Assembly (NCBI GenBank): GCA_933228675.1
Contig: OW121740.1
Location: forward strand, 155,981,828 to 156,045,827
From: Stomorhina lunata
Lineage: Eukaryota; Arthropoda; Insecta; Diptera; Rhiniidae
Direction of reading: 5' to 3'
Length of the DNA: 64,000 nucleotides
In this document: positions 52,401-62,388 of the stretch, piece by piece
Layout of the letters: each line of letters starts with the position of its first letter
Position numbering within the stretch: the first letter of the stretch is position 1
Made by a program: the position numbers and the translations under genes
Notes under the pieces: model-generated
Databases searched by the model: none
Told to the model about the DNA's origin: nothing
The model's input: the letters and a program-made list of their open reading frames with translations, nothing else

Positions 52401-54799
52401 TTTTTAGTTAATTTTTAGTTTCGTTTAATTATAAATTATTTAAAAATTAAATATGTTTTATTGTTTTTTTCTTTTTGTTCAGTGTACGTTTGTTTTGTAT
52501 ACAAGTTTGAATGTAACGGTTGTTTTCTAATAATTTTTAGTTTCGCCTTAAGATATGCTACACTTTTTAAAGCTGTTTTTATTTTGTTTCATTTGTTTTG
52601 CCTAGAACAAGATTTTAACAGGAAATGAATGATACTTTGATTTGTGAAAGTTTTATTTAATGTTTTTCAAATCGATTTTTTGTCGTAGAATAACTTTTAA
52701 TTATAAAAATTTTTGATATCAAATTTTAAACAAATTTTTTGTCGAAATTTTCATAAAAAAAATATTTTTGATACAAAAATTTTTTTTCAAATTATTTTAA
52801 AGAAAAATTTTCGATATCCAAAATTTTTTAGATTACATATTTATAAAATTTTCAATATTGAAATTTTTAAAAATTTCCTATTTTTTTTCGATATCAAAAT
52901 TGTTTTTTTTTTGTAGAGAACTTTTTTCAACTTGAAAATTTTTTTCCTTAAATTTTTATTCGATTTTGAGTTAAAGAATGAATCAAGCCAAGTTTTGAAA
53001 CCCTTTTCTAAAGTGAAGCGTATTCCAGTAAGGGCGTTCTGCATCGATCGAAACAAATGCTAGCCAAAAGGGATAAGGTCAGGGCTTTAAGGCGATTGAG
53101 CCAAAGCTTCCCATCCACTGTTTTCCAAATAGATTTTGATTGGTTTTGTAACATATGACCAAGCGTTGTCATGTTGGAAGCTTATGGCCTTTTGTGTTTG
53201 ATCGAATATTCTGATCGTTTTTCGTTGAGCAATTGTATAGGGTTCCCTGTTTAGATCCTACAAACATCCAGTATTACCTAGTTGTCATGGATATTTGCCT
53301 GATTTGGCCTTTTTACCTGGGCTTTACATATGACTTTTTGCGCTCGAGATTATCAAAATGTGTCCAAAATTACTTCTTTTTGTAGCGTTCAAGCATCATT
53401 TCCGACATGCAAAATCGGCTATGAGATCATATGGGAACCAATTTGTACCAACTCAAAAAACTTGGTAACGACGATTTGAACGATTCAAAAGTGGTGATTT
53501 CGACACAGAAGAATTGGAAGCCTTACTCGACGAAGATTGTTGTCAAACGTAGAAAAAACCTGGGGCCAAATCGCCCCATTTGATATCGATCGAAATGTAA
53601 GATATTTTAAAAAGATTTGTGTAGCATTCTTTTAGGATAATTTAAAAGGTTCACTACATTGCAACTTATTTTTTAAAAGTTTCCCGATAGTAAAAGAATT
53701 TCATTTATACTAAATGTTTTGACAAACAAACGGATATGTTTAGATATCAAATTTCATTAAATTTTTTGCAAAATAAGTTTTTTTGAAAATCCGTATGCTT
53801 AAAAGTCTGAGTTTTCGATCTAAATCGAATGCGGCGAAAAAAATATTAGACCCGTTCATAATCCGTTGCAAATTTATCAAATTTCTATATTATTTCTATA
53901 GATTTTTTTTCATTTGTCCTACCGATTTCCAAATGATACAATGTTAGGCTATTTGCAACGGATTCTGAATCAGGCTATTGATTTATTAAAAACACACTTT
54001 TAAAAATCAAAAAAATTAAAGCCAAAATTCAGAGTTAAAACTTTACTTAATTAGATAGTAATTATTACGAACCTCCTAAAAGTATACTTGAAAATTCGTT
54101 AATTTTAATTTGAATCGACTTCGGGTATCATCAGCCCCCTAAGCACAAATCAAACAATTAAAACTCATTTTAAAACGATATCCACCCATACTCTTGATTT
54201 CTCCACATTCAAAGTAAATGCACTCCTTTTAAACTTAAATTATCAAAAAAAAAAAAAAAACTTAAAAATGTCTTTCCTTTTATCTTGCCTTCGTGGAACT
54301 TTAGTAAGTATATAACACTTCTAAATCGAAACTCGAATCAAAATAATAAAATGTTTAATATAACTTATATGAATCAACAAAATGTTAATATGCAAACCTC
54401 ATCAAATGAGACAACACCCTCAGATGATGAGGACGAGGACAACAATGAAGAAGAAATGGATGAAACTGATTTTTCATTAGTTAAAAATATAATAAATAAT
54501 AGTAACACTTTAGATAATCGTAAGGCGATGACAATGACGGCAGCAAATGTCTTCTGTTGTGGCGATAAAAATGGTGCTGGTGTTATTGGTAAACTGTTGG
54601 GACACAATAAGAAAACTAAGAAAGCTATGGGACCGGGTCAAGCGGTACAGGTGATTACCAGTGAAAGTGGTATAACCGAAGTTGTTCTGGAGGATAATGA
54701 GGTAATATTTTTGTTTTTTTTTATATGAAATTATTTTTATATTCTTATTATTTGTTTCAGATGAAATCCAAAAAACTTAAAATGGCTGAAAATGTTTAA
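49491..54799 (+). CDS. Nmnat: NMNAT, nicotinamide/nicotinate mononucleotide adenylyltransferase
   Basis: Makes NAD+ (or NaAD) from NMN (or NaMN) and ATP; in flies it is also neuroprotective with chaperone-like activity. Six exons: 49491-49596, 49663-50069, 51339-51440, 51511-51662, 54305-54701, 54761-54799. All junctions are GT-AG and in frame, totalling 400 codons plus stop. Catalytic features: GSFSPPTPMHFRMF (nucleotide-binding GxFxPxxxxH), SPTHDAYGKKGL, WETHQDGWSRT, a KLLCGADLLESFAVPGLW block, ISRSGSNPEKF, and VSSTMIRRLL for the ATP phosphates. The last exons encode an acidic Asp/Glu-rich linker, NVFCCGD and GPGQAVQVIT, the C-terminus known from the fly enzyme, ending in a Lys-rich MKSKKLKMAENV. 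Two other possible 3' exons lie in the long intron 4. A poly(A) signal lies at about 54901. Confidence 0.92.
50170..50720 (-). mobile_element. Mariner relic in NMNAT intron 2
   Basis: On the minus strand, scraps of a mariner transposase 3' part are visible and parallel 52965-53400 (AGGGCGTTCTGCAT, ACTGTTTTC.AAAT, CATGAATATCTGGCGGTAAT). Frames are destroyed. It belongs to the D,D34D mariners by resemblance to the better fragment downstream. Confidence 0.55.
51150..51335. repeat. AT repeat block next to NMNAT exon 3
   Basis: Worn units of AAAATTTTTNATATCGAAAAATTTT. The block ends immediately before the splice acceptor of exon 3 (51339). Confidence 0.6.
51808..51865 (+). other. Possible alternative terminal exon 5a of NMNAT
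   Basis: A good acceptor (TTTGTTTCCAG) at 51807 joins exon 4 in frame and reads 19 codons (TKTYTEHFYQFNFNKNLI) to TAG. It would give a form of about 240 residues without the acidic tail and GPGQAVQ end. Fly Nmnat is known to produce isoforms with different C-termini; whether this exon is used is not shown. Confidence 0.4.
52100..52379 (+). other. Possible alternative exon 5b of NMNAT
   Basis: From the weak acceptor CACTACAAG at 52099 the frame that continues exon 4 is open for 92 codons: a Thr/Ser-rich start, then APEHNIFAHVTWKLYME, ending in a Gln/Lys/Asn-rich tail. An internal GTGAGT near 52291 could act as a donor. The less repetitive middle looks protein-like, but splice support is poor. 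Confidence 0.3.
52680..52960. repeat. AT repeat block in NMNAT intron 4
   Basis: Worn units of AAATTTTTGATATCAAAATTTT, many containing GATATC. No coding content. Confidence 0.6.
52965..53545 (-). mobile_element. Mariner relic in NMNAT intron 4, rearranged
   Basis: The minus strand 53056-52965 encodes FRSMQNALTGIRF and GFKTWLDSFF, a conserved C-terminal block of D,D34D mariners. Further upstream pieces run to about 53400. At 53455-53545 the plus strand instead encodes RRFKSGDFDTEEFEALLDED, an N-terminal block, so the two ends now face each other by inversion or two insertions. Confidence 0.7.
53560..53850. mobile_element. MITE with PIF/Harbinger-like ends, copy 2
   Basis: It matches 18897-19205: left end GGGGCCAAATCGCCCCATTT and GATATCGATCG, interior TTTGACAAACAAACGGATAT, right end TTCGATC...AATGCGGCG. 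The right tip is damaged, so no duplication can be read. It lies within NMNAT intron 4. Confidence 0.7.
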
Positions 54800-55850
54800 T
54801 TGTGATCAACAAAACGAAAATCTTAAAAAATTTACATATATCATATTCCAAAGATGTCTTAGGTCTGGCTTTGAAAAAAGGACTGCAATGTAATGGCTAC
54901 AATAAACATTTCCAATATTTTTTTTTAATAAATTTATATTATAATCTAAAATATTTTGAATTAAGTTAATCCAATTATGCACTTTAATATATTTTATTTA
55001 AAGGCATAGATACATATTTATTCAATGATGATACATAAATAAATGTTATACACAAATATAGAGCAAACATACAATATTTTGAAAAAAAACAATTTTAATC
55101 ATTTAAAATATTTCACTATTTTTAAGAAGCCATTTTTTCTATAACTTTCCAAAAACTTTTTTGATATCAAAATTTTTTATAGAATAATATTCAATATCGA
55201 GATTTTTTTTTTATATCAAAATCATAGTGTAATAATAACAAGTGACTCCAACTCGTCAGCTGTTTTTCAAAATTTCTTCCAGTTCAAAAATTGTTATAGT
55301 TTTCTAATGTCAAATTATTGTTATTATTCTGAATTGTGGAATTGTTGTTTTAAATTTTGGCATTAAAAAACTTTTTATCCAACAACAAAATCTATGTTAT
55401 TTTTGGCTTGTTGTAGCCATGCGTTAACCTGTAAAAAAAATGTAACAGAAAATGTTTTTTCCCGTACTTTCACAAAACAACCCAAAGTTACTCAAACGTG
55501 TTCCCGTACAAATTTTTGAATACTAATTGTTGATTTTTGTATTTTTTACAAATTTTGACTTGAAATTTGACGAAAGTAGGCGGGAAGTTTTGGTACACTC
55601 GTCTTATATAGCCCAGACCTTTCCCCTTCTAATTACCATTTATCCTTACTAGAACACATTCACTTCAGAACTTGGTTGAATAATCAGAAATTTGTTTAAT
55701 TAACTCAAAAACAAGGCAGTTCTGTTGGCCCGGAATCCTTATGCTACCAGAAAGATAGAAAAAGTAGTGGCTTACGATGAACAATTTTTATATATTATCA
55801 ACTCATTTTTTTATTATAATAAATAAATTTTTCAAGCAAAAAAATCAACA
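54800..55850. other. NMNAT 3' flank, nothing further recognised
   Basis: 3' untranslated sequence with poly(A) signals near 54901 and 54927, then AT-rich DNA without a gene. Confidence 0.5.
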
Positions 55851-55854
55851 TTAT

Positions 55855-57070
55855 TAACTTTTTTAGAAACATTTTTTCGTGTAAAATTTTTTAAGAAAAT
55901 TTTTTGGTGTAAAATTTTTCGGGTAAAATTTTTTAGTAAAAATTTTTGGTGTATAATTTTTTTAGGAAAAAATTGTTGGTGTAAAATTTTTATAGAAAAA
56001 TTGTTGGGGTAAAATTATAATAAAAACATTTTTGGTGCAAAATTTTTTAGAAAAAATTTTTGGTGTTATATTTTTTAAGAAAAAATTTTTGGTGTAAAAT
56101 TTATATAGAAACATTTTTGGTGTACAACTTTTTTAAAAACATTTTTGGTGTAAAATTTTAATAGACAAATTTTTGGTGAAAAATTTTTTAGAAAAAATTT
56201 TTGGTGTAAAATTCTTTAAGAAAAATTTTTGGCGTAACATTTTTATAGAAATATTGTTGGTGTAAAATTTTTTAAGAACAATTTTTACGGTAAAATTTAA
56301 ATAGAAAAATTTTTGGTGAAAAATTTTTCAAGATAAATTTTTTATAGAAAAATTTTTGGTATAAAATTAAATAAAAAAATTTTCGGTGTAAAATTTTTTA
56401 CGAAAAATTGTTGGGGTAAAAATATAATAGAATAATTTTTTGTATAAAATTTTTTAGAAAAAATTTTTGGTGTAAAATTTAAAAAAAAAAATTTTTGATG
56501 TAAAATTTTTTAAGAAAAATTTTTGGGAAAAAATTTTAATAGAAACATTTTTGGGGTAAAATTTTAACACATTTTTTGGGGTAAAATTTTAATAGAAAAA
56601 TTTTTGGTGTAAAACTTTTTAAGAAAATTTTTTGGGGGAAAAATTTTTGGTGCAAAATTTTTAGTGAAAAATTATTAGAAAAAATTTTTGGTGTAACATT
56701 TTGGTGTAAAATTTTATAGAAAATTTTTTGGTATAGTTTTCAAGAAAAAATTTTTGGTGTAAAATTTTTTAAGAAAAAATTGTTCGTGTAAGATTAAAAA
56801 AAAAAAAATCTGGGTGTAAAATTTTTTAAGAAACATTTTTGGGTAAAATTTTAAGAGAAAAATTTTTGGTGCAAAATTTTGAAGAAAAATTTTTGGTATA
56901 AAATTCTAATAGAAAAATTTTTGGTGTAAAATTTACATAGAAAAAATTTGGGGTAAAATTTTAATAGAAAAATTGTTGGTGCAAATTACAAATAAAAAAA
57001 ATGTTTTTAGAAAAATTTTTGGTGCAATATTTTTTAAGAAAAAAATTTTTGGTGTAAAAATTTTTGGTAT
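55855..57070. repeat. Tandem array with TTTTTGGTGTAAAATTTT unit
   Basis: About forty units of roughly 28-30 bp, TTTTTGGTGTAAAATTTTTT then AAGAAAAA, with drift in length. It resembles the 31-bp CTATAG array in its A-run/T-run frame but has GGTGTA as spacer. Confidence 0.92.
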
Positions 57071-57391
57071 AAAATTTAAATTTATTTATTTAAATTTTTT
57101 TAGTAGGAAAAAATTTTACTTAATATAAAAATATTTTTTTAAACAAATTTTTCTGTAAGTTTTTTGTTATATATTTAAATATGAAATATGCTATGAAAAA
57201 TTTCTAAAACCAAAATATATTTTGATTTAACCGTTAATATCTGAAGGTCGGTCGGTCACTTGCTCTTGCGTTTAAAAATTAAATTCACTTAAATTTTTTC
57301 CGCTTTAAATATTTTATGCCCTACAAGAAAGAAAAGGCAAAAATAAGCAAAAGAAGACGTATTATAATAGTAAGTTCTAACCACAATTCTA
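57071..57391. other. Intergenic DNA left of the DD37E mariner
   Basis: Short AT-rich stretch between the tandem array and the mariner terminal repeat. A Lys-rich frame starting at 57316 is not a credible gene. Confidence 0.5.
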
Positions 57392-58687
57392 AAGAGTGTT
57401 CTAAAAAAATATGCTTTTACTATTTTAGACAAAAATTTATCCATAGTGCAAGAAATAATTTATTTTTTGATCAAGTTAGTTTCTATAGATATGTCAGATA
57501 CTATTATTTTAGAAATTATTAATTTTCAATAGTTATTTCAATCAAAATGGACTGCGAAAAAAAGTTCGTGAAAATATAATTAAAACTTTTCAAAAAAATC
57601 CATCATGGACTTTTAAAAAAATAGCTAAAAATTTGAAAGTTGACCCTCGAACGGTTTCTAATGCCATCAGACGGTATAAGGAAAACCTGAGCATTGAAAG
57701 AAAACCTGGATCAGGGAGGAAAAAAGGTCCTACAGATATTGGTAAGGCAAAAGAAGTCGAGCGACTCTTTCGAAGAGCGCCTAACACTTTTTTAAGAAAA
57801 GCAGCTCGTACGGTGAAATGTTCTACGAATTTTGCACATAGAGTAAAAGCTTATGCTGGACTGAAGACATACAAAGTCCAAAAGGTTCCAGATCGCAATG
57901 CTATAAAGAACTTAGAAGCAAAAAAACGAGCGAAAAAATTGAAGTCTGATTTTATAAAAAAATACACCTGTTGTGTGATGGATGATGAAACATACGTACT
58001 GGCAGACTTTTCTCAACTTCCAGGTCAAGATTTTTATGTTGCTGATAAACGGGGCAATGTTCGGCAAGAGTTTCGCACAAAAAAACAAACAAATTTCCCT
58101 AAGAAGTTTCTCGTGTGGCAAGCTATTTGCAGTTGTGGCAAAAGAAGTAAAGTATTTGTGGTATCTGGCACAATAAACACAGAAATTTATATAAAGGAGT
58201 GCCTACAAAAACGGTTGTTACCCTTTTTAAGAGAGCACAGAGTGACTACATTTTTTTGGCCCGATTTGGCATCATGCCATTATGGAAAAAAGGCACTTGA
58301 GTGGTACTCAAAGAATAATGTCATTTTTGTACCACGAGAGGCAAATCCACCCAACTGTCCAGAATTTCGGCCTGTGGAAAGGTATTGGGCTCTGGTGAAA
58401 AAGGAATTGAAGAACACAGGAAAGATTTCCAGGAACATGTCCGATTTTAAGCGCAGGTGGAACACATGCTCCAAAAAGGTATCAGAAGCAACTGTAAAAT
58501 CTTTAATGGGAGGGTTTCCGAAAAAAGTCGATAATTTTGCAAAACCCGAGTACTAAGTAAACATTTTAATGCTAAATGATTTTGTATAATATGTCATTAT
58601 ATTTGCGTATTTTGTAGAGTTTTTATATTAAAAGGTTTGATTTTTATTTAAGAAAATCCAACTACAAATTTTATTTAGAGCACTCTT
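57392..58687 (+). mobile_element. Nearly intact DD37E (ITm) mariner element
   Basis: About 1.3 kb flanked by TA on both sides (57390-57391, 58688-58689). Terminal repeats are AAGAGTGTTCTAAA on the left and TTTAGAGCACTCTT on the right, with one mismatch. It encodes one transposase. Four relics of the family occur in the window (8425, 24032/33010, 40225), all far more worn, so this copy is the youngest. Confidence 0.88.
57547..58556 (+). pseudogene. DD37E transposase with a single N-terminal frameshift
   Basis: The frame from about 57549 to 58556 is open and encodes a helix-turn-helix N-terminus (SWTFKKIAKNLKVDPRTV), then the catalytic domain: first Asp in VMDDETYVLAD, second Asp in FFWPDLASCHYG, and Glu in PEFRPVERYW with 37 residues between the last two. 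That spacing places it in the IS630-Tc1-mariner DD37E group known from mosquitoes. The only suitable ATG (57547) is out of frame by one base. An A run at 57556-57562 is the likely site of a one-base loss. Otherwise no lesion is seen over about 335 codons. A sequencing error in the run could also explain it. Confidence 0.8.
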
Positions 58688-58689
58688 TA

Positions 58690-59420
58690 ATAAATAAACT
58701 GATGGATTGCTCTTAACTGGCAGAGGAAAAACGTTATTTTTAATTGAATTTAATTTACTTAGCTATTTTTTTATATGTTTGTTATCATTGTTCTTAGTGG
58801 GGTGATTATTAATTTTTGCTTTTTATGGATAATTTTCTAGAAACAATTTCCTAAATTAGATTTGACTCTGGTTGGTGGCTGCTTTCTTAGGTGGGTTCTT
58901 TCTTAGATTTTTTCTGCCTTCTGACTGCCTTCGTTACAAGTTTTAAATAATCTCAGTGTGAGTGAGTTAAGAGGCAATGAACCCTTTTTCTGTTGGTGTC
59001 TTTTAACCAAATAAAAAAAAATAAAAGATTTTTATTATCTGAAAAGGAAACGACTTAACGGCCGACCGAAAGACCCACCAACAACATTCAAATTTAATGC
59101 CAAACAATCAAACAAGCAATAGCAAACCAACAACAAAAAATGTTTGCTGCTGCCGGTTTTGTTGTTGTTTAATTGTTGTCATTTAAAGTGTTGGTCTGTT
59201 GTTGTTTGTTCATTTGTCAGATGTTGTTGCTGCTGCTTCTGGTGACTGCGATATTCTTGGTCAAATAATTTAATTATTTTCTCATCTTTCTTTTAAGGTT
59301 TTATCTTTTGGGCTTGAAAAGTGTTTAGGTAATTTGACTTATTTGTAGGGCACTATGGGCTTGAAATGTAAAAAAAAAACTCCATCCCTATTTTTTTTAT
59401 TATTAGTAATAAAAAGGTCC
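58690..59420. other. Intergenic DNA, nothing recognised
   Basis: Contains GTTGTTGTTT and GCTGCTGC short repeats (59150-59240) of the kind seen near fly exons, but no supported exon or element. Confidence 0.4.
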
Positions 59421-59595
59421 ATGATTTAAGAATCATCACCTGGAACATCCGAACACTTTACAGAGGAGGTGCTCTGATCCAGTTGATGGATGTTCTCGAG
59501 GAATATAAATGCGATTTGACTGCTGTCCAGGAAGTAAGTTGGAATGGCCACGGTGCCGCAAAGACTTCAAAAGGTGACTTGTATTACAGCTAACA

Positions 59596-60626
59596 TGAGA
59601 GTAGGCATGAATTTGGTTGAGGATTCTTCTTCTTTTATCATTGACTCCCAGTGGAGCATAGGGCCTCAACCATCTTTTATGTCGAACTCTACTGCAACAA
59701 GTTAGGCATACATCATTCCATGAATAGTTTTCTGCTTGTAACTCCGCATCAATTGATCTTCCTCATGTTCTAGCAGGTGCACCAACACGACGGCCGCTTC
59801 CTTGTGGATTCCAACGAAGCGTTTGTCGAGCAATGTTGGTATTTGCCCTTCGAATTGTGTGGCCTATCCACCGCCATTTTCGTTGATATACATCTATAGA
59901 AGCAGGGATTAAGTTTGTAGCGTTTAGTAGATCTTCATTTCTTATGCGATTCGACTGCCATATATTAAGGTACAAGGCCAATACATAAAATGTTTGTTTA
60001 CAAAAATATTCATATAAAAGTATATTTGAGTAGGATATAATTAAATCTGGCAGCACTGAAAAAATCTGCCGCGCGAAAAAGTAGAACAAATTTCTACTTT
60101 TTTCCATTGCCGCTTCAAATTTGCCAAATCAAAAACAGCTGTTTGCCGCCAGCAGCCGCTTGCCGCGTGCATTGGCCTTCTACCTTTAATTATTTGCCGC
60201 AAGCATTTGTTTGCAAAGGTCTGTAGGAGCTTATCGATGGTGTTTGTGCTTTTCCAAGTTTTGCAACCGTAATACAAGATGGACTTAACACTAGAGTTAT
60301 ATATTCGTAATTCAGCTGATGTTGATATTTGCCGAGATTTCCAAATAGCTCGGAGAATACGGAATGCAAATTTTGCCTTAATCCTCGTCGTTGAAACCTT
60401 TTGTAGATACCAAACTACCAAGATAATTAAAGGTACCTACACATCCAATAACCTCGTTATCCACATTGATGTGTTTCGACGGGTTTGTGCCATAGCCTCC
60501 AGGCATAATCTTTGTCTTGGAAATGTCTCCGGTCTCCGGATTGATCCCAGTTAACGAGAGATAAGCGACAATACTTGTCAAAGCAAAATAATTCCATCTG
60601 AGTTTAATTTGAGCCCACGCTCCCAC
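59596..60626 (-). mobile_element. RTE-like retrotransposon 3' relic
   Basis: The minus strand encodes FNYLGSLVSTKGFNDED, SAELRIYNSSVKSILYYGCK, then KRKWRWIGHTIRR-like and NIARQTLRWNPQGSGRR, the usual C-terminus of RTE reverse transcriptases, and ends in a 3' tail shared with 45740-45940. A 208-bp MITE interrupts it. The reverse transcriptase active site is not in this piece. Confidence 0.8.
59973..60180. mobile_element. Small TA-flanked MITE inside the RTE relic
   Basis: 208 bp bounded by TA on each side. Ends are inverted repeats CAAGGCCAATACA and TGCATTGGCCTTC. It interrupts the RTE coding sequence between CLRQIIK and the NRIRNEDLL block, which fixes its limits. It is less AT-rich than its surroundings (GCCGCCAGCAGCCGC). 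TA target and size suit a Tc1/mariner-type MITE. Confidence 0.65.
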
Positions 60627-61367
60627 AGAAAAGAAATATGAAGATTTAAAAGAAGCCTTTTATGACCAACTCGAGGAAGTTTACGATAGCTGCCCCAATC
60701 ATGAAGTCAAAATAATAATGAATGATTTTAACGCAAAGATTGAATGGAAAAGTTGCTTTGAGCCCAATGTTGGTAAATTCAGTCTCTACAACGTAACATC
60801 TGACAATGCTATGAGCTAGATTTCATTTGCAACTGCTCGAAATATGGTAGTGAGTATCGCCAGATTTCAATACCGTAAAATACACAAAGCTACATCGGTG
60901 TCTCCTGATCAAATAACAGAAAATCAAATAGACCATATTGTAGTTGACGGAAGGCATTCATCCAGTGTATAGGATGTGTGTACAACTCGTGGAGCCAAAT
61001 ATGAACTCTTGTTGCAGCCAAGGTGAGAACACGTCTGAGTGTATCGCGAAGCATACAGACGGAAGCGTAAAGAAAATTTGACATAACCAAGCTACAATCT
61101 CATCAAATTGCCACCGAGTACTAGCAGCTCAATTACTCGCAGAAAATATTTTTTCAAACTCCATGAAAACTGCTGCAAAATCTGTATTAGGATTCCAAAC
61201 TTGGTATGACGAGGAGTGCCGCCATGCTTAGAAAAATGCAACCTACGGGGCAACTCTGCAATCAGTAGTTACTCGTCGAACTCTAGAAAGATAGAAGGAG
61301 CGAAGAGAAACGCCTATTCCAGAAAAAATAAAGAAATGGAGAGACGTGTGTTCGGGGGAATTGAGAT

Positions 61368-62115
61368 GTAAAGGGGTTTCCAATAACAGCGCTACAAACG
61401 TTTTTTTTTAATAAAACAAAACCGGTTTTGGATATCAATAAAATTCTTTAGTCCTGTAAAAGCATGTTTGATGCTGAACTCAGTTTTCGACGGGTTTCAA
61501 GCATAAATTGGCCGATACTGCTGCAATTTCACGTTTGATATTCCTACGAAGTTTATCAATCGTCGCTGGCTTGTTGGCGTAGACCAAAGACTTGACGTAG
61601 CCCCACAGGTAATAGTCTAGCGGCGTCAAATCGCACGACGATTTCCTGAGATAACACTTTTTCATAAATAGGTTTTCAATAAATTGATTGTGACATTTGC
61701 TGTGTGGCTTGTGGCGCCGTTCTGTTGAAACCACATATCCTCCAAGTCCATATCATCCAATTGGGGACAAAAATATTCGCCTACCATTAAACGGTAGCGA
61801 TTTCCATTCACAGTAACATGCCGGTCTTGGTCATCACGGATGAAGTACGGCCCAAAGACGCCGCCGGCCCATAAACCGCACCAAATCATAATTTTTTCGG
61901 GATGCAATGATGACTCATGGATTACGTGTGTATTGCTGCCTGACCAATAATGCATATAATGTTTATGGACAAAGCCATTCAGCCAGAAATGAGCCTCATC
62001 GCTGAAGATGATTTTTTTCTTAACGCAGAGGCCACTGACTCCGAATTTCGGTAGTAAATTTTAATAATTTCGACTCGTTGTTGGCTCGTATATCTTTCCA
62101 TCATAAAATGGCAAA
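61368..62115 (-). mobile_element. Rosa-like mariner with internal deletion
   Basis: The minus strand starts with MERYTSQQRVEIIK near 62102, then jumps to FSDEAHFWLNGFVHKHYMHY, so most of the DNA-binding region is deleted. It continues through WCGLWAGGVFGPYF, WFQQNGATSHTANVTINLL (second Asp now Asn) and SCDLTPLDYYLWGYVKS. The pattern is that of rosa-type mariners with a wide last spacing (DD41D by memory). Frameshifts follow TYL. A TIR-like AAGGGGTTTCCAATAACAGC marks the end near 61370. Confidence 0.7.
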
Positions 62116-62149
62116 CCTTAATGAAGAGAAATGTCAAAAGGCAGCAAGA

Positions 62150-62350
62150 AATATGGCGTCGTCTGCTGTCCCTGTCGCTGTACTTTCGTGTAGTCGTTAT
62201 AAAGGTGACCTCAGCCTTAGCTTAGAAGACATAAGTCATCGACATATTTTAAGTCTCCAAATTGTTTTAAGGGTGTCCATTGGATACTGCGTCTACCATT
62301 CAGAGCTGAGCGCATTATGTTGTCAATGACGAACATTGCCAGAATTAAGT
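62150..62350 (-). mobile_element. RTE-like reverse transcriptase fragment with YVDD box
   Basis: The minus strand encodes MRSALNGRRSIQWTPLKQF, then KYVDDLCLLS, the active-site region of RTE reverse transcriptases. It is probably the upstream part of the minus-strand RTE at 59596-60626, now separated by other insertions. Confidence 0.75.
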
Positions 62351-62388
62351 TCAGAATTTTCTTTGGCATTTCATGGTTTTCTAAAATA

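Larger units (their letters stand above)
59425..61365 (+). mobile_element. RTE-like retrotransposon 5' relic (endonuclease), interrupted
   Basis: 59430-59590 encodes IITWNIRTLYRGG and LEEYKCDLTAVQEVSWNG, the start of the RTE-clade endonuclease. 60620-60830 continues it (DQLEEVYDSCPNHEVKIIMN then DFNAK). 61260-61350 gives a basic ERRENAYSRK-like linker. Between them lies an oppositely oriented RTE 3' part (59596-60626). Stops and shifts break the frame. Confidence 0.7.

Noticed and set aside
54285..54304. Separate gene starting at 54285
   Set aside because: The acceptor at 54304 joins NMNAT exon 4 in frame and the product ends in the GPGQAVQ block known from fly NMNAT, so it is the NMNAT C-terminal exon.
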